From Alphaproteobacteria bacterium MarineAlpha11_Bin1 (GTDB taxonomy: Bacteria > Pseudomonadota > Alphaproteobacteria > MPNO01 > UBA830): a stretch of DNA of 64,000 nucleotides. The notes beneath the pieces are model-generated. The model did not search any database. It was given only the letters and a program-made list of their open reading frames with translations, and was not told the DNA's origin. Location of the stretch: the NCBI GenBank assembly GCA_002937455.1, contig PTJZ01000014.1, positions 1-64,000 of the forward strand, given 5' to 3'. The position numbers and the translations under genes are program-made. This document shows positions 27,440 to 37,100 of the stretch, piece by piece (within the stretch, counting starts at the first letter, position 1; every line of letters begins with the position of its first letter).

Positions 27440-28489
27440 TTATTTCGGAAAAACAAATGCCTGATCAGGATCAACCTCGATCCAGATCTTATCGCCAAGA
27501 TCATAAGACACCGCCTCGGGATGCCGTACCTCTATATGTGAGTGCGGCTGCGGCCATTCACCTATCCCCAACCGGATAAGGCTTGAATTCCCCGTATATT
27601 GGATACCGCACACAAGTAACTCACTTGCAAAATTAGAATCTTGTTGAACCGGCGATACCCTAACCGCCTCTGGGCGAAGGAGAACTTGAACCTCTATACC
27701 ATCAGAGAGTTCAGGGTTTGGAAAGACGCCTAGATCGGTTTTTATGTTTCCACCGTCGACGACGCCATTAATTTGACTGATCCGCCCAAAAAACTGGGCG
27801 GCAAAGACGCTGGAGGGAAATTTATACAGTTCCCTCGGCTCTCCGATCTGAACAATCTGGCCCTTATTCATAAGCACGATCCGGTCAGCCTCAGTCAGCG
27901 CCTCCTCAGGGTCGTGGGTAACCATAATTGAAGTAACGCCGAGTTCTTTGAGGGTGCCGACAGTCTCTTCTCTCATCTGCTCCCGTAGCATCGTGTCAAG
28001 TCCAGAAAACGGTTCGTCCAGCAACAATAATTTCGGGCGGGGTGCTAGAGCCCGCGCAAGAGCCACCCGCTGTTGCTCGCCCCCCGACAACATGTGTGGG
28101 TATTTGTCAGCATGCTCGGAGAGCCGAGTCCGACGTAGCAGTTCGTCAACCCGAACTCCGGTCTCGCGCCGGTCACTCGACACCAATCCGTAGGCAATAT
28201 TCTGAGAAACCGTCAGGTGAGGAAATAGTGCAAAGTCCTGAAACAAAAACCCAATATCGCGCTTGTGGGGCGGAACGACCTTTTGCTTAGAAGAAACCGT
28301 TTTGCCTTTTATGCTGACTTTACCGCTGTTAGGCCTATCAAGCCCGGCGATAAGCCGAAGGGTCGACGTTTTCCCGCAGCCCGATGGCCCAAGAAGGCAC
28401 ACCATTTCCCCCTCCCGGACCTCAAAGGAAGCATCCTGCACAACGGCATTTTTGCCATAACGAAGCCAAACGTTCTCTAAAACCAGCAT
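27440..28489 (-). CDS. fbpC: Ferric iron ABC transporter ATP-binding protein
   Basis: This is the ATPase of a ferric-ion importer, partner of fbpA and fbpB at 31356-34051. Walker A GPSGCGKT is at 34-41, the signature LSGGEQQR at about 136-143 and Walker B LLLLDEPFSG follows. After the H-loop VTHDPEEAL, the extra C-terminal region (about 235-349) is the TOBE-like regulatory domain seen in FbpC/PotA-type ATPases. It is transcribed divergently from the rest of the transporter, so subunit balance depends on two promoters. Confidence 0.92.
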   Translation of the reverse strand: MLVLENVWLRYGKNAVVQDASFEVREGEMVCLLGPSGCGKTSTLRLIAGLDRPNSGKVSIKGKTVSSKQKVVPPHKRDIGFLFQDFALFPHLTVSQNIAYGLVSSDRRETGVRVDELLRRTRLSEHADKYPHMLSGGEQQRVALARALAPRPKLLLLDEPFSGLDTMLREQMREETVGTLKELGVTSIMVTHDPEEALTEADRIVLMNKGQIVQIGEPRELYKFPSSVFAAQFFGRISQINGVVDGGNIKTDLGVFPNPELSDGIEVQVLLRPEAVRVSPVQQDSNFASELLVCGIQYTGNSSLIRLGIGEWPQPHSHIEVRHPEAVSYDLGDKIWIEVDPDQAFVFPK

Positions 28490-28517
28490 AACACCAAAGT
28501 CGCAATCATCATCATAG

Positions 28518-28547
28518 GGTATACACTTTGCGGGGTAACGCCAACAA
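28518..28547 (-). promoter_or_regulatory. Candidate promoter of fbpC
   Basis: On the minus strand TTGTTG (28547-28542) and TATACC (28523-28518) are 18 bp apart, giving a start of transcription over the weak Fur-like match. Confidence 0.4.
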
Positions 28548-28736
28548 ATCAGGTTAGTAAGAGCTCAATTTCACATACCCGTTGTGCAGTTCCTGTGCAA
28601 GGAGCATCTGCGAACCGTTTTCGAACCCAAGGCCTATACCGCTGATATATGGAATGAAGCGAAATTCCGAAGAAATATGAACAAAGCTGGGACGAGCGGA
28701 ACTAAGTTTTCTCACGCTTTGCGCCCTTATTTAAGT

Positions 28737-28763
28737 TTGACATTGCTTTGGTCTAGCTATAGA
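28737..28763 (+). promoter_or_regulatory. Candidate promoter of the DUF4856-like/fbpA/fbpB genes
   Basis: A consensus -35 TTGACA (28737-28742) is followed by TATAGA (28758-28763) with a short 15-bp spacer. The Fur-box-like palindrome begins 10 bp after the -10. Confidence 0.5.
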
Positions 28764-28773
28764 AAAACGTAAT

Positions 28774-28788
28774 TGCGATTGATTCGCA
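28774..28788. promoter_or_regulatory. Fur-box-like palindrome at the iron operon start
   Basis: TGCGATTGATTCGCA has TGCGA/TCGCA arms around ATTGAT-like centre bases. It matches the 7-1-7 Fur pattern at about 10 of 14 positions, and GC-containing boxes of this kind are common in proteobacteria. It covers the expected transcription start of the downstream operon. Confidence 0.6.
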
Positions 28789-28880
28789 TTAACTACCATA
28801 GAAGGTCTCGCCTGCCGCCCCTCGGCAGACAGTTCAGTCTCTGGGAATACAAACACATTTATGGGAAGGGAGAATCCCCC

Positions 28881-30275
28881 ATGAGAAAACTTGTTATTGC
28901 GGGCGTCATCGCAACGGCCGCTCCGCTTATGGCCGCACCCGCTGCGGCCGACGATTCTGTTTATGGTCAGTTTCCGGTCACATTAAAGTCTTGGCTGGGC
29001 ACCGAGGAAAACAGTGTAGCCTATACAGGGCAAATCGCGCGCCAAATACTGCACGACTCACTTAAAAAACTTGCGGGCAAAGGTAACGGAAAACCCAATT
29101 CTGCCCTCAAAGCCGAGATGTTGCTCTACTATGAAGGCAAGGGCAAGGACCGCAAGATTATTGCTCCTTCTTCAAAAGGGCCTTTTGTCGTAAAGCAAAA
29201 GACGGTCGGAGAAATAAGCAACCCGAACCTGTCGGGCAAAACCTATAAGGGTGCCGTCTCCGGAATGCCAAATAACATGACAGGCCCGGAACTTATAAAG
29301 TTTTGGATCGGAAAGGCCTCTAGTGCGAACAAGGGCGTCGACACGGCTAACGGGTATAACTATCCGCAGCTTATATCTAAGTTCATTCTAGGGGCAGTGT
29401 TTTACCACCAAGCCGTTGATAACTACCTCGACGAGAAAATGACGGCAAAAAATAAGCCGAACAATAAGCCATACAAAAAAGGTAAACATTACACAGGCAA
29501 AGAACACAGCTGGGATGAGGCATTTGGTTACTTTGGATTTCCTGCCCACGGCCTCAAACTCTCGCCAGCACAGCTCTACGATATTGCGAAGCGCAAGCCG
29601 GCGGGGGCGGGTTATGCCGATGCTGACGGCGACGGAAAAGTAGACCTTTATGACGAAATGGTTTTCGGTCCAGCATATTACGCAGCCGGCTCCGACAAAT
29701 CTAAAAAGACCAACTACGCGCAAACTATTGGGCGGGCCTTTATAGATGGCCGTAAACTCATTGCTTCGGCAGACGGTAACGCGCTAACGGATGCGCAACG
29801 TGCCCAGCTGATGAAATACGCTCGGACAATCGAAACAGCTTGGGAGCAAACCCTCGCGGAGGCTACGTTCAAGTATGCTGGCTCTTGCTTTAAAGACCTG
29901 AAGGCGATCAAGGCAAATCCGTCGGATGCCAAGGCGGTTGCAAAGTACATTAAACATTGGGGCGAACTCAAAGGCTTCTCTCTGGCAATGCAAACAGGAA
30001 GAAAGAATTTGGGCGAAACCGCGACGCGCCTTAACCGACTTATCGGTTTCGGGCCAGTGATGCCCAACTCGAGCCAGGTTACTGACATTGACTCCGCCGG
30101 AAATTATGTAAAAGGCCAATCTTCCGGTATCAATGAATACATGGGGCACATGCTCAAAGTGCAGAAATTGATTGTCGATAAATTCGATGTAAAGGCACGA
30201 AAAAACGACCAACTATCAGGCATGGCAGACATGCTTAAGAAACTCGGTAGCGGATCCGCCGCTGAGAACGACTAA
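28881..30275 (+). CDS. Exported DUF4856/imelysin-like protein of the iron operon
   Basis: I start it at 28881, after a GGGAAGGGAG ribosome-binding site. This gives 464 residues with a signal peptide (MRKLVIAGVIATAAPLMA, likely cut near APAAA-DD) and puts the protein in the periplasm. The segment GKEHSWDEAFGYFG (near 205) resembles the core of DUF4856 proteins, which I recall as relatives of imelysins seen with iron uptake. A DADGDGKVDL stretch looks like a calcium-binding loop. The longer frame from 28773 would put the Fur-like site inside the gene and is unlikely. A role in iron binding or delivery is inferred from position. Confidence 0.75.
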   Translation: MRKLVIAGVIATAAPLMAAPAAADDSVYGQFPVTLKSWLGTEENSVAYTGQIARQILHDSLKKLAGKGNGKPNSALKAEMLLYYEGKGKDRKIIAPSSKGPFVVKQKTVGEISNPNLSGKTYKGAVSGMPNNMTGPELIKFWIGKASSANKGVDTANGYNYPQLISKFILGAVFYHQAVDNYLDEKMTAKNKPNNKPYKKGKHYTGKEHSWDEAFGYFGFPAHGLKLSPAQLYDIAKRKPAGAGYADADGDGKVDLYDEMVFGPAYYAAGSDKSKKTNYAQTIGRAFIDGRKLIASADGNALTDAQRAQLMKYARTIETAWEQTLAEATFKYAGSCFKDLKAIKANPSDAKAVAKYIKHWGELKGFSLAMQTGRKNLGETATRLNRLIGFGPVMPNSSQVTDIDSAGNYVKGQSSGINEYMGHMLKVQKLIVDKFDVKARKNDQLSGMADMLKKLGSGSAAEND

Positions 30276-30287
30276 TAATCTACCTAC

Positions 30288-30329
30288 AAGGCGGCCGCCA
30301 GGTTTTGATCGGCGGCCGCCTTATTTTTG
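30288..30329 (+). terminator. Rho-independent terminator after the DUF4856-like gene
   Basis: AAGGCGGCCGCC (30288-30299) pairs over 12 bp with GGCGGCCGCCTT (30311-30322) around an 11-nt loop and is followed by ATTTTTG. It begins 13 nt after the stop. The next gene starts 18 nt further on, so read-through would set the level of the desaturase and fbpAB. Confidence 0.9.
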
Positions 30330-30346
30330 ATTGGGAGTTCTAGGCC

Positions 30347-31366
30347 GTGACGATCCTAGATTGGATAAGCCAAGAATATATCCCTCAACTTTTGGACAGC
30401 TTTTTAAATCCGCAGAAGAGGGTGTCCATATATTATCTGGCGTTGGCAGCATCTATCGCTCTCTGCTGGAGCTTCTTTGTAGCCCGCCGAGGACTACGAA
30501 ATAGCTTTAAGCATACTCGCTTTTATCTCTTTTCTCGAAATATATGGTTCTCTCGTTCGGCTTTAGCGGATTACAAAATCTTATTGGCAAATCATGCATT
30601 ACTAATTTTAATTGCGCCATTTTTTATCTCTAAACTGTTGGTAGCAACGGTATTATTCTTTGCCCTGCAAGACCTTATACCTGCCGGAGGTGCGATCCTA
30701 TCGAACGTATCACCGCTATCGGTGGCTATCGGCTACACGCTATTTCTTTTTCTACTAGACGACTTTTCACGGTTCGCAACGCACTTCGCACTGCATCGGA
30801 TCCCCGCCCTATGGGCATTTCATAAAATCCACCATAGTGCTGAAACGTTAAGTCCTTTGACTGTCTACCGAACCCACCCAGTAGAGGCGATAATTTTCTC
30901 TTTCCGCTCTATTGCGGTTCAGTCAATCTCAATATCTCTAGTAGTATTCTTATTCGGATCCTCGGTCGATCTCATTTCGGTTTATGGCGTGAACGCAATC
31001 CTATTCGTTTTTAACGTCACCGGATCAAACCTTCGGCACTCTCATATTCAGATTCGCTATGGTCGCAGGATCGAACGATTCCTAATCTCACCGGCTCAAC
31101 ATCAAATACACCACTCTCTTGACCCTCGCCATCACGATAGAAACTTTGGTGCCGCGTTGGCGATTTGGGATTGGATGGCCGGCAGCCTGTATATCGCACG
31201 GCGAAATATGAAGCTCGACTTCGGTCTAACAAAAAACCAAACTGCACAGACTCACCTACTTTCCAGCCTCTATCTCTCCCCATTTTATGAAGTTTTCAAG
31301 AGCATTCGTATGGCGATAACCCGCCACAACCCATCTAATAGGAGCGCGAAGAAACATGCAATTTAA
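30347..31366 (+). CDS. Sterol desaturase / fatty acid hydroxylase family membrane di-iron protein
   Basis: The 339-residue membrane protein has hydrophobic spans near 25-45, 82-105 and 115-140. The di-iron histidine boxes of the fatty acid hydroxylase superfamily are HFALH, HKIHH and a later HQIHH (around residues 143-260). Members add hydroxyl groups or double bonds to lipids or sterols using two irons and O2. The substrate cannot be read from the sequence. The start is GTG at 30347. The end overlaps fbpA by 11 nt, so the gene is inside the iron operon, which is unusual. Confidence 0.88.
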   Translation: MTILDWISQEYIPQLLDSFLNPQKRVSIYYLALAASIALCWSFFVARRGLRNSFKHTRFYLFSRNIWFSRSALADYKILLANHALLILIAPFFISKLLVATVLFFALQDLIPAGGAILSNVSPLSVAIGYTLFLFLLDDFSRFATHFALHRIPALWAFHKIHHSAETLSPLTVYRTHPVEAIIFSFRSIAVQSISISLVVFLFGSSVDLISVYGVNAILFVFNVTGSNLRHSHIQIRYGRRIERFLISPAQHQIHHSLDPRHHDRNFGAALAIWDWMAGSLYIARRNMKLDFGLTKNQTAQTHLLSSLYLSPFYEVFKSIRMAITRHNPSNRSAKKHAI

Positions 31367-32384
31367 GAAAACAATGATAGCTTCTTGGGGCGCGCTCACG
31401 CTTCTCGGAGCTGCGTCTCTTGGCTCTCCAACCAGTGCCAAAGAATTAAATGTCTACTCTCACAGGCAACCTTTTCTTATCAACCCCTTTCTCGACGCTT
31501 TCGAGAAGAAGACAGGTACAAAGGTAAACGTGGTTTTCGCCTCTAAAGGCCTCGTTCAACGTCTTTTGGCAGAAGGCCCGAGAAGCCCGGCAGATGTGGT
31601 CCTCACTGTTGATATCGGAAGGCTATACGCCTACGCGGATAAACGCCTTTTCGCAAAAATCTCATCAAAAAAACTCACGACAAATATCCCGGCACATCTT
31701 CGCGACTCTGAAAATCGTTGGTTTGGTCTGTCGAAACGAGCACGGATCGTGGCAATCTCAAGGGACCGGGTAAAGGCTTCTGAAGTGATTCGTATTGAGG
31801 ACCTTGCAAATCCAAAGTGGAAAGGCAGGATCTGTAGCCGGCCGGGAAGCCATGTTTATAATCGTGCCCTACTTGCCTCAATGATAGCCGCACACGGGAA
31901 AGAGGCTGCAGAACAATGGGCCCGAAGTCTTGTGAAAAATATGGCGCGCAGGCCTCAGGGTAATGACCGCGCCCAGGTCAAAGCAATATTTGAAGGCGTG
32001 TGCGACGTCGCCATAATCAATAGCTACTATTACGGCAAACTCAAAACATCGAAGGTGCCGGTCCAACGAGAATGGGCAAAAGCCATCCAGATTATTTTCA
32101 CAAATCAGAATGATCGTGGCAACCACGTAAATATCTCTGGTGGAGGTGTTGCAGTCCACTCGAAAAATAAAGCTGAGGCCGTTCGATTGTTGGAGTTCCT
32201 GACCGAAAAAACCGCACAGACTTTATATGGCGAAATAAATTTCGAATTTCCGGTCAATGCAAATGTCGAAGCAAGTAAAGAAGTCAAGTCTTGGGGCTCT
32301 TTCAAAGAGGACCGTTTACCCATAGAGCGGATTGCAACATTGACACCGGACGCTCAGAGAATTATCGATCGAGCTGGATGGTAG
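31356..32384 (+). CDS. fbpA: Ferric iron ABC transporter substrate-binding protein
   Basis: This is the periplasmic Fe(III)-binding protein of the FbpA/FutA type. The 342 residues begin with a signal peptide (cleavage near PTSA-KELNVYS). The mature start LNVYSHRQPFLINP is the family hallmark, and INSYYYGKL carries the tyrosines that usually ligate ferric iron. Downstream it overlaps fbpB by 7 nt, and upstream it overlaps the desaturase by 11 nt. The ATPase fbpC is divergent at 27440. Confidence 0.94.
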   Translation: MQFKKTMIASWGALTLLGAASLGSPTSAKELNVYSHRQPFLINPFLDAFEKKTGTKVNVVFASKGLVQRLLAEGPRSPADVVLTVDIGRLYAYADKRLFAKISSKKLTTNIPAHLRDSENRWFGLSKRARIVAISRDRVKASEVIRIEDLANPKWKGRICSRPGSHVYNRALLASMIAAHGKEAAEQWARSLVKNMARRPQGNDRAQVKAIFEGVCDVAIINSYYYGKLKTSKVPVQREWAKAIQIIFTNQNDRGNHVNISGGGVAVHSKNKAEAVRLLEFLTEKTAQTLYGEINFEFPVNANVEASKEVKSWGSFKEDRLPIERIATLTPDAQRIIDRAGW

Positions 32385-34051
32385 ATGTAGGTTTCCGAGG
32401 AAAGAAATTAAGTCTGGGCGATGCTGCCAGTCCGTGGTCCCTTGCAACATTATTATTTGGCCTGCTGCTAGTTGGTCCTTTTGTTGCACTAATTATTACA
32501 GCGTCAGGCGATAGTGGTGGGTTATGGCCACACCTGATGAAAACCGTCTTTCCGCGATACGTGGGAAACACCCTCGCCTTAATGGTCGGCGTGGCAGTCA
32601 TTAGCCTTGCCTTCGGGATTACCACAGCTTGGATTGTTGCAAGATTCAATTTTCCGGGAGGTCGAGTGATCGAATGGATGTTACTTTTACCCGCTACTGT
32701 CCCTGCCTACATTATAGCTTACACATACACTGATCTTTTGGAATATGCTGGGCCAGTTCAAGGTATGCTGCGAGATGCCTTTGGCTGGCAGTCCGCCCGT
32801 CAGTACTGGTTTCCCGAAATTCGATCAATAGGCGGGGCGATGCTTGTTATGGCATCAGTATTATACCCCTACATATATCTACTAGCGCGGACGGCATTCC
32901 GACTAACCCCTGTATCTTATTTGGAGGTCGCACAGCTTCATAACCGAAACTTTACTTTTACTGCTGACATTGCACTCGCACGTCCTGCGATCGTAGCCGG
33001 TCTGGCTCTGGTTTTGATGGAGGTTATTTCCGATTTCGGTACGGTCGATTTCTTCGCGGTGGAAACCCTTACACTAGGCATTTTCAACGTCTGGCTAGGT
33101 ATGAACAATCTAACCGCTGCTGCGCAGATCGCCGGAATGGCATTCATATTTATTCTCGCGCTTCTCTATATCGAGCGGTCTGCCAGATCAAAACAACGGT
33201 TTGCCGATACAACGCAGCGCAGCAAAACTATTGCTCCCGTAGAAACGCATGGTGGTTGGGGGATAGTTTGTATTGTGACCTGCCTAACGCCCATAATTCT
33301 GGGCTTCGCAATACCCGTAGGGGTCCTTTTGAGTTTTATCTTTCAGGGACTGGCGATCTCCGAACCCGACGCTCTGACAAGCTGCGCGATAAATTCGGTA
33401 GTTGTATCTCTGTCTGCAGCCGTCACCGTAGTACTTCTGGCCTCTGTTATGGTCCTCACCGTCTCATATAGAAAACACCCCATTCTGGGGATTCTCAGTG
33501 CAGTCTCAGCTACCGGGTATGCCTTTCCAGGTGTTGTTCTTGCAATCGGTGTTGTTTCATTTTCCGGGGCCGTCGATAGCCTAGTCCAAACAGCTATCGC
33601 AGATCTACTCGGTTTTTCCACTGATGGTTTTCTAATTGGTAGTGTCGCCTTGCTGATTCTAGCATATGTCTCGCGATTTCAGGCTATCGGGTATGGCGCA
33701 GTAACTTCCGGCATTCAACGGCTCTCACCCAACGTGATGAATGCGAGCTTCGTTCTAGGGCGTGATTTCTCAGGTACCATGATCTCGATGGCACCGCGTT
33801 TGTTGCGCAGCTCAATGGCAGCCGCCGGGCTTCTCGTTTTTGTCGACGTTATGAAAGAGTTGCCAATGACACTCTTATTGAGACCATTCAATTTTGATAC
33901 TCTGTCTACCTACGTATATCAGTTTGCAAAGGATGAACTACTGGAAGAAGCATCGCTTGCGGCACTTGCCATTGTCGCTGTGGGGCTTGGGCCAGTTATC
34001 TTGATGAATATCTCCCAGAAACGACGTGACGAAAGCCCGTACACCGTCTAA
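32378..34051 (+). CDS. fbpB: Ferric iron ABC transporter permease, two-domain
   Basis: The fused inner-membrane permease has 557 residues from the ATG at 32378, which overlaps the fbpA stop by 7 nt. A longer frame from 32291 lies inside fbpA. About twelve hydrophobic spans form two similar halves, each with a binding-protein-dependent transport (EAA-like) loop: one at VSYLEVAQLHNRNF (about 195) and one near LSPNVMNASFVLGRD (about 450). One polypeptide thus supplies both permease domains, as in FbpB/SfuB. Confidence 0.94.
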   Translation: MVDVGFRGKKLSLGDAASPWSLATLLFGLLLVGPFVALIITASGDSGGLWPHLMKTVFPRYVGNTLALMVGVAVISLAFGITTAWIVARFNFPGGRVIEWMLLLPATVPAYIIAYTYTDLLEYAGPVQGMLRDAFGWQSARQYWFPEIRSIGGAMLVMASVLYPYIYLLARTAFRLTPVSYLEVAQLHNRNFTFTADIALARPAIVAGLALVLMEVISDFGTVDFFAVETLTLGIFNVWLGMNNLTAAAQIAGMAFIFILALLYIERSARSKQRFADTTQRSKTIAPVETHGGWGIVCIVTCLTPIILGFAIPVGVLLSFIFQGLAISEPDALTSCAINSVVVSLSAAVTVVLLASVMVLTVSYRKHPILGILSAVSATGYAFPGVVLAIGVVSFSGAVDSLVQTAIADLLGFSTDGFLIGSVALLILAYVSRFQAIGYGAVTSGIQRLSPNVMNASFVLGRDFSGTMISMAPRLLRSSMAAAGLLVFVDVMKELPMTLLLRPFNFDTLSTYVYQFAKDELLEEASLAALAIVAVGLGPVILMNISQKRRDESPYTV

Positions 34052-34103
34052 TTTTTTCTCCATACGTCTCCGCCTTTCCTATAATTTAGTCAATGCGCGA
34101 AGT

Positions 34104-37100
34104 TCAATGAGCCTCGTCCCAATTAAGACCCGTACCAATATCGATGACCAAGGGTACGCTTAAATGGGCCGCATCTTCCATGGTTTTTGAGACAGTGGTT
34201 GCAGTTTCATTGATCTCTTCCTCAGGTACTTCGAAGATCAACTCATCGTGGACCTGAAGCAACATGCGTGCACCAAGACGCGCGTTCGCCAGATCACCGG
34301 GTATTTGGATCATCGCGCGCTTGATGATATCTGCAGCTGCACCCTGCAACGGCGCATTAATAGCAGCGCGTTCAGAAAAATTACGCCGTGCTGGATTTTT
34401 GTCCTGTATGCCCGGGGTATGGCACTTACGTCCGAAAAGCGTCTGTACGTAACCATGCTCCCTAGCAAAATTTTTCGTTGTTTCCATGTAGTCCTTAATT
34501 CCGGGAAACTTCTCGAAATAGCTTTCGATGTAATGCTTTGCATCTCCTTGGGGTATCGAAAGCTGTCGAGCCAAACCAAAGGGGCTAATTCCATAGATAA
34601 TTCCGAAATTGATCGCCTTGGCGCGATTACGCACCGAGGAATCCATTCCATCAACAGGGACACCGAATACCTCGCTCGCGGTCATAGCGTGAATATCCTG
34701 TCCATCTCGGAAAGCTTCACGCAGCACTTCTATTTTAGCAACATGGGCCAACAGACGCAGTTCAATTTGCGAATAGTCAGCCGACATGAGTACACAGCCC
34801 TTCTCGGGCACGAAAGCCTGCCGAATCTTGCGGCCCTCTTCTGTCCGGATCGGGATGTTCTGAAGATTTGGGTCAGTCGACGACAGACGGCCGGTAGATG
34901 CAATAGCTTGAGCATAGGACGTATGGATGCGTTTGGTTTCCGGGTTAATTTTCTTTACAAGCGCATCTGTGTAGGTGCTGCGTAGCTTTGATAGCTGCCG
35001 CCAATCCAGAACGCGGCTCGGGAGTTGATGCCCCTGAGCAGCGAGCCCCTCAAGAACGTCTGCGCCGGTTCCGTAGGCGCCACTCTTTGTCTTCTTACCA
35101 CCCTCGATACCTAATTCTTCGAACAGGACTTCACCCAACTGTTTGGGGGAACCGATATTGAACTCATGGTCTGCCAGCTCGTATATCTCGGCGGCAATAT
35201 CTGCAGTCCGTTTCTCAAAATCGCTGGATAGTTCTTTCAAAAACGTTGCGTCAACGATAATGCCGGCGCGCTCAATAGCTGAAAGAACGGGCACTAGTCT
35301 GCGTTCCAGCGTCTCATAGACAAAGGCCATGCTTTCCTCAGCGATGCGCGGCTTAAAAAGACGGTACAGTCGGCCGGTCACCTCTGCGTCTTCGGCCGCA
35401 TAATTGAGGGCTTTATCAAGCGGCACTTGGTCGAAGGTTATCTGTTTTTTTCCGGTACCAGCAACCTCAGAAAACTTAATATTGGTATGGCCGAGATGCA
35501 AAATCGCAAGTTCGTCCAAACCATGACCGTGCAACCCACCTTCTAGTACGTATGAAAGCAACATCGTATCGTCAATCGGTGCAACCTCAACACCGTGGCG
35601 CAGCATTACCTGCATATCGTATTTGATATTGTGGCCGACCTTGAGAATCCCAGGGTTTTCAAGCATTGGCTTTAGGATCTCGATCGCACGATTAAGTGGA
35701 ATCTGTCTAGGAATATCTTCCGGCTCGCCAATTGGTTCGCGGCCAAGATCTAGCTCCCGGTTACTTTCTTCACCCGGTGCAACATGCGCCAGAGGCACGT
35801 AGCAAGCACTTCCGCCCTGTATGGAGAGCGATAGGCCTACCAGAGAGGCCTGCATAGAATCAAGAGAGTCAGTCTCGGTATCGAATGCGACCACACCAGC
35901 CGTTTCGATATTATCGACCCAAACTTGTAAGGCAGCCTCGTCCTGCACCAACTCGTAATCTCCCTCCCCGAGAGAAATTTCGGCATCGGGTGTTAGAATA
36001 TCTTTCTCTATTCCCAATTCGGACCGAGCCCGTGACAGTGCAGACTTGAAACCTTGTTCTTCTAACCATGGGATCAGGACATCTGGATCAGGGCGCTTTT
36101 TTCGGAAAGCCGAAATATTTCCCTCGACAGGGACGTCGGCTCGAAGCGTGACCAGTTCACGTGAGAGAAGGGCGATTTCCCTTTCCTTATGAATGAGATC
36201 AGCGTAGCTGGAATTAACCTTGGAGTAAAATCGGTAGTCGATTATTCGTTGCGCAATTTCATTACCTTTAGCGGCAAGTTCCCGAAGCGCAGCGGCATTG
36301 GTGGTGGGCTTCCCGGTTTTCTTATCTTTTGGGACCGGCAGCTTAAGCTCATCGATCAGCACTTCCTTTAGTTGCTTCGGTGAACTGATACCAAATTCGC
36401 GCCCCGCCAGATTGTAGATGCGGGCTTGGCAATTATCCGCCTTTTCGACTGCCTGCGCTTTCACTTCTTCAGGGTTTTTGACCGCCTCTATAAGATTGTC
36501 GAGATTACCATATTCGCGAACTAGCGCGGCAGCCGGCGCCTCTCCAATACCCTTAATTCCTGGAACGTTATCCGTCGAATCACCAAGTAGAGCCTGAACG
36601 TCAACTACGTTTTCTGGTCCCACACCAAACTTTTCAAACACCTCATCAGCGCCGATAAATCGATTTTTCATCGGGTCCATTATCCGCACTCCGGGCCGGA
36701 CCAGTTGCATCAGATCCTTGTCGGACGAGACGATCGTCACCTCGTAGCCCTGCTCGACAGCCAGCCTGGCATAGGTTGCGATCAGATCATCTGCCTCAAA
36801 CCCTTCCAATTCCAAGCAAGGCAGAGAATAGGCACGAGTAGCCTCTCTAATCAGATCAAATTGAGGCACCAATTCTTCTGGAGGCGGCGGTCGATTAGCC
36901 TTGTATTCAGGATATATCTCCGTTCGGAAAGTCTTCCTCGCAGTGTCAAAAATCACAGCTAAGAAATCAGCTTCGGAATCCTCAACTAACTTAGTCAGCA
37001 TGTTAGTGAAACCGTAAACAGCGTTAACTGGCGTGCCATCCGGTCGCGTCATCGGAGGCAGGGCGTGGAAGGCGCGGAAGATATAAGCGGAACCATCCAC

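Larger units (their letters stand above)
28490..28880. other. Divergent regulatory region of the iron-uptake locus
   Basis: About 390 bp between fbpC and the DUF4856-like gene. It holds candidate promoters for both directions and a Fur-box-like palindrome next to the rightward promoter. A weaker Fur-like match (TGATGATGATTGCGA on the minus strand, about 28501-28515) lies just upstream of the fbpC start. I see no coding frame. Confidence 0.6.

Noticed and set aside
34248..34985. 245-codon plus-strand frame antisense to polA
   Set aside because: It overlaps the conserved polymerase motifs of polA and matches nothing.
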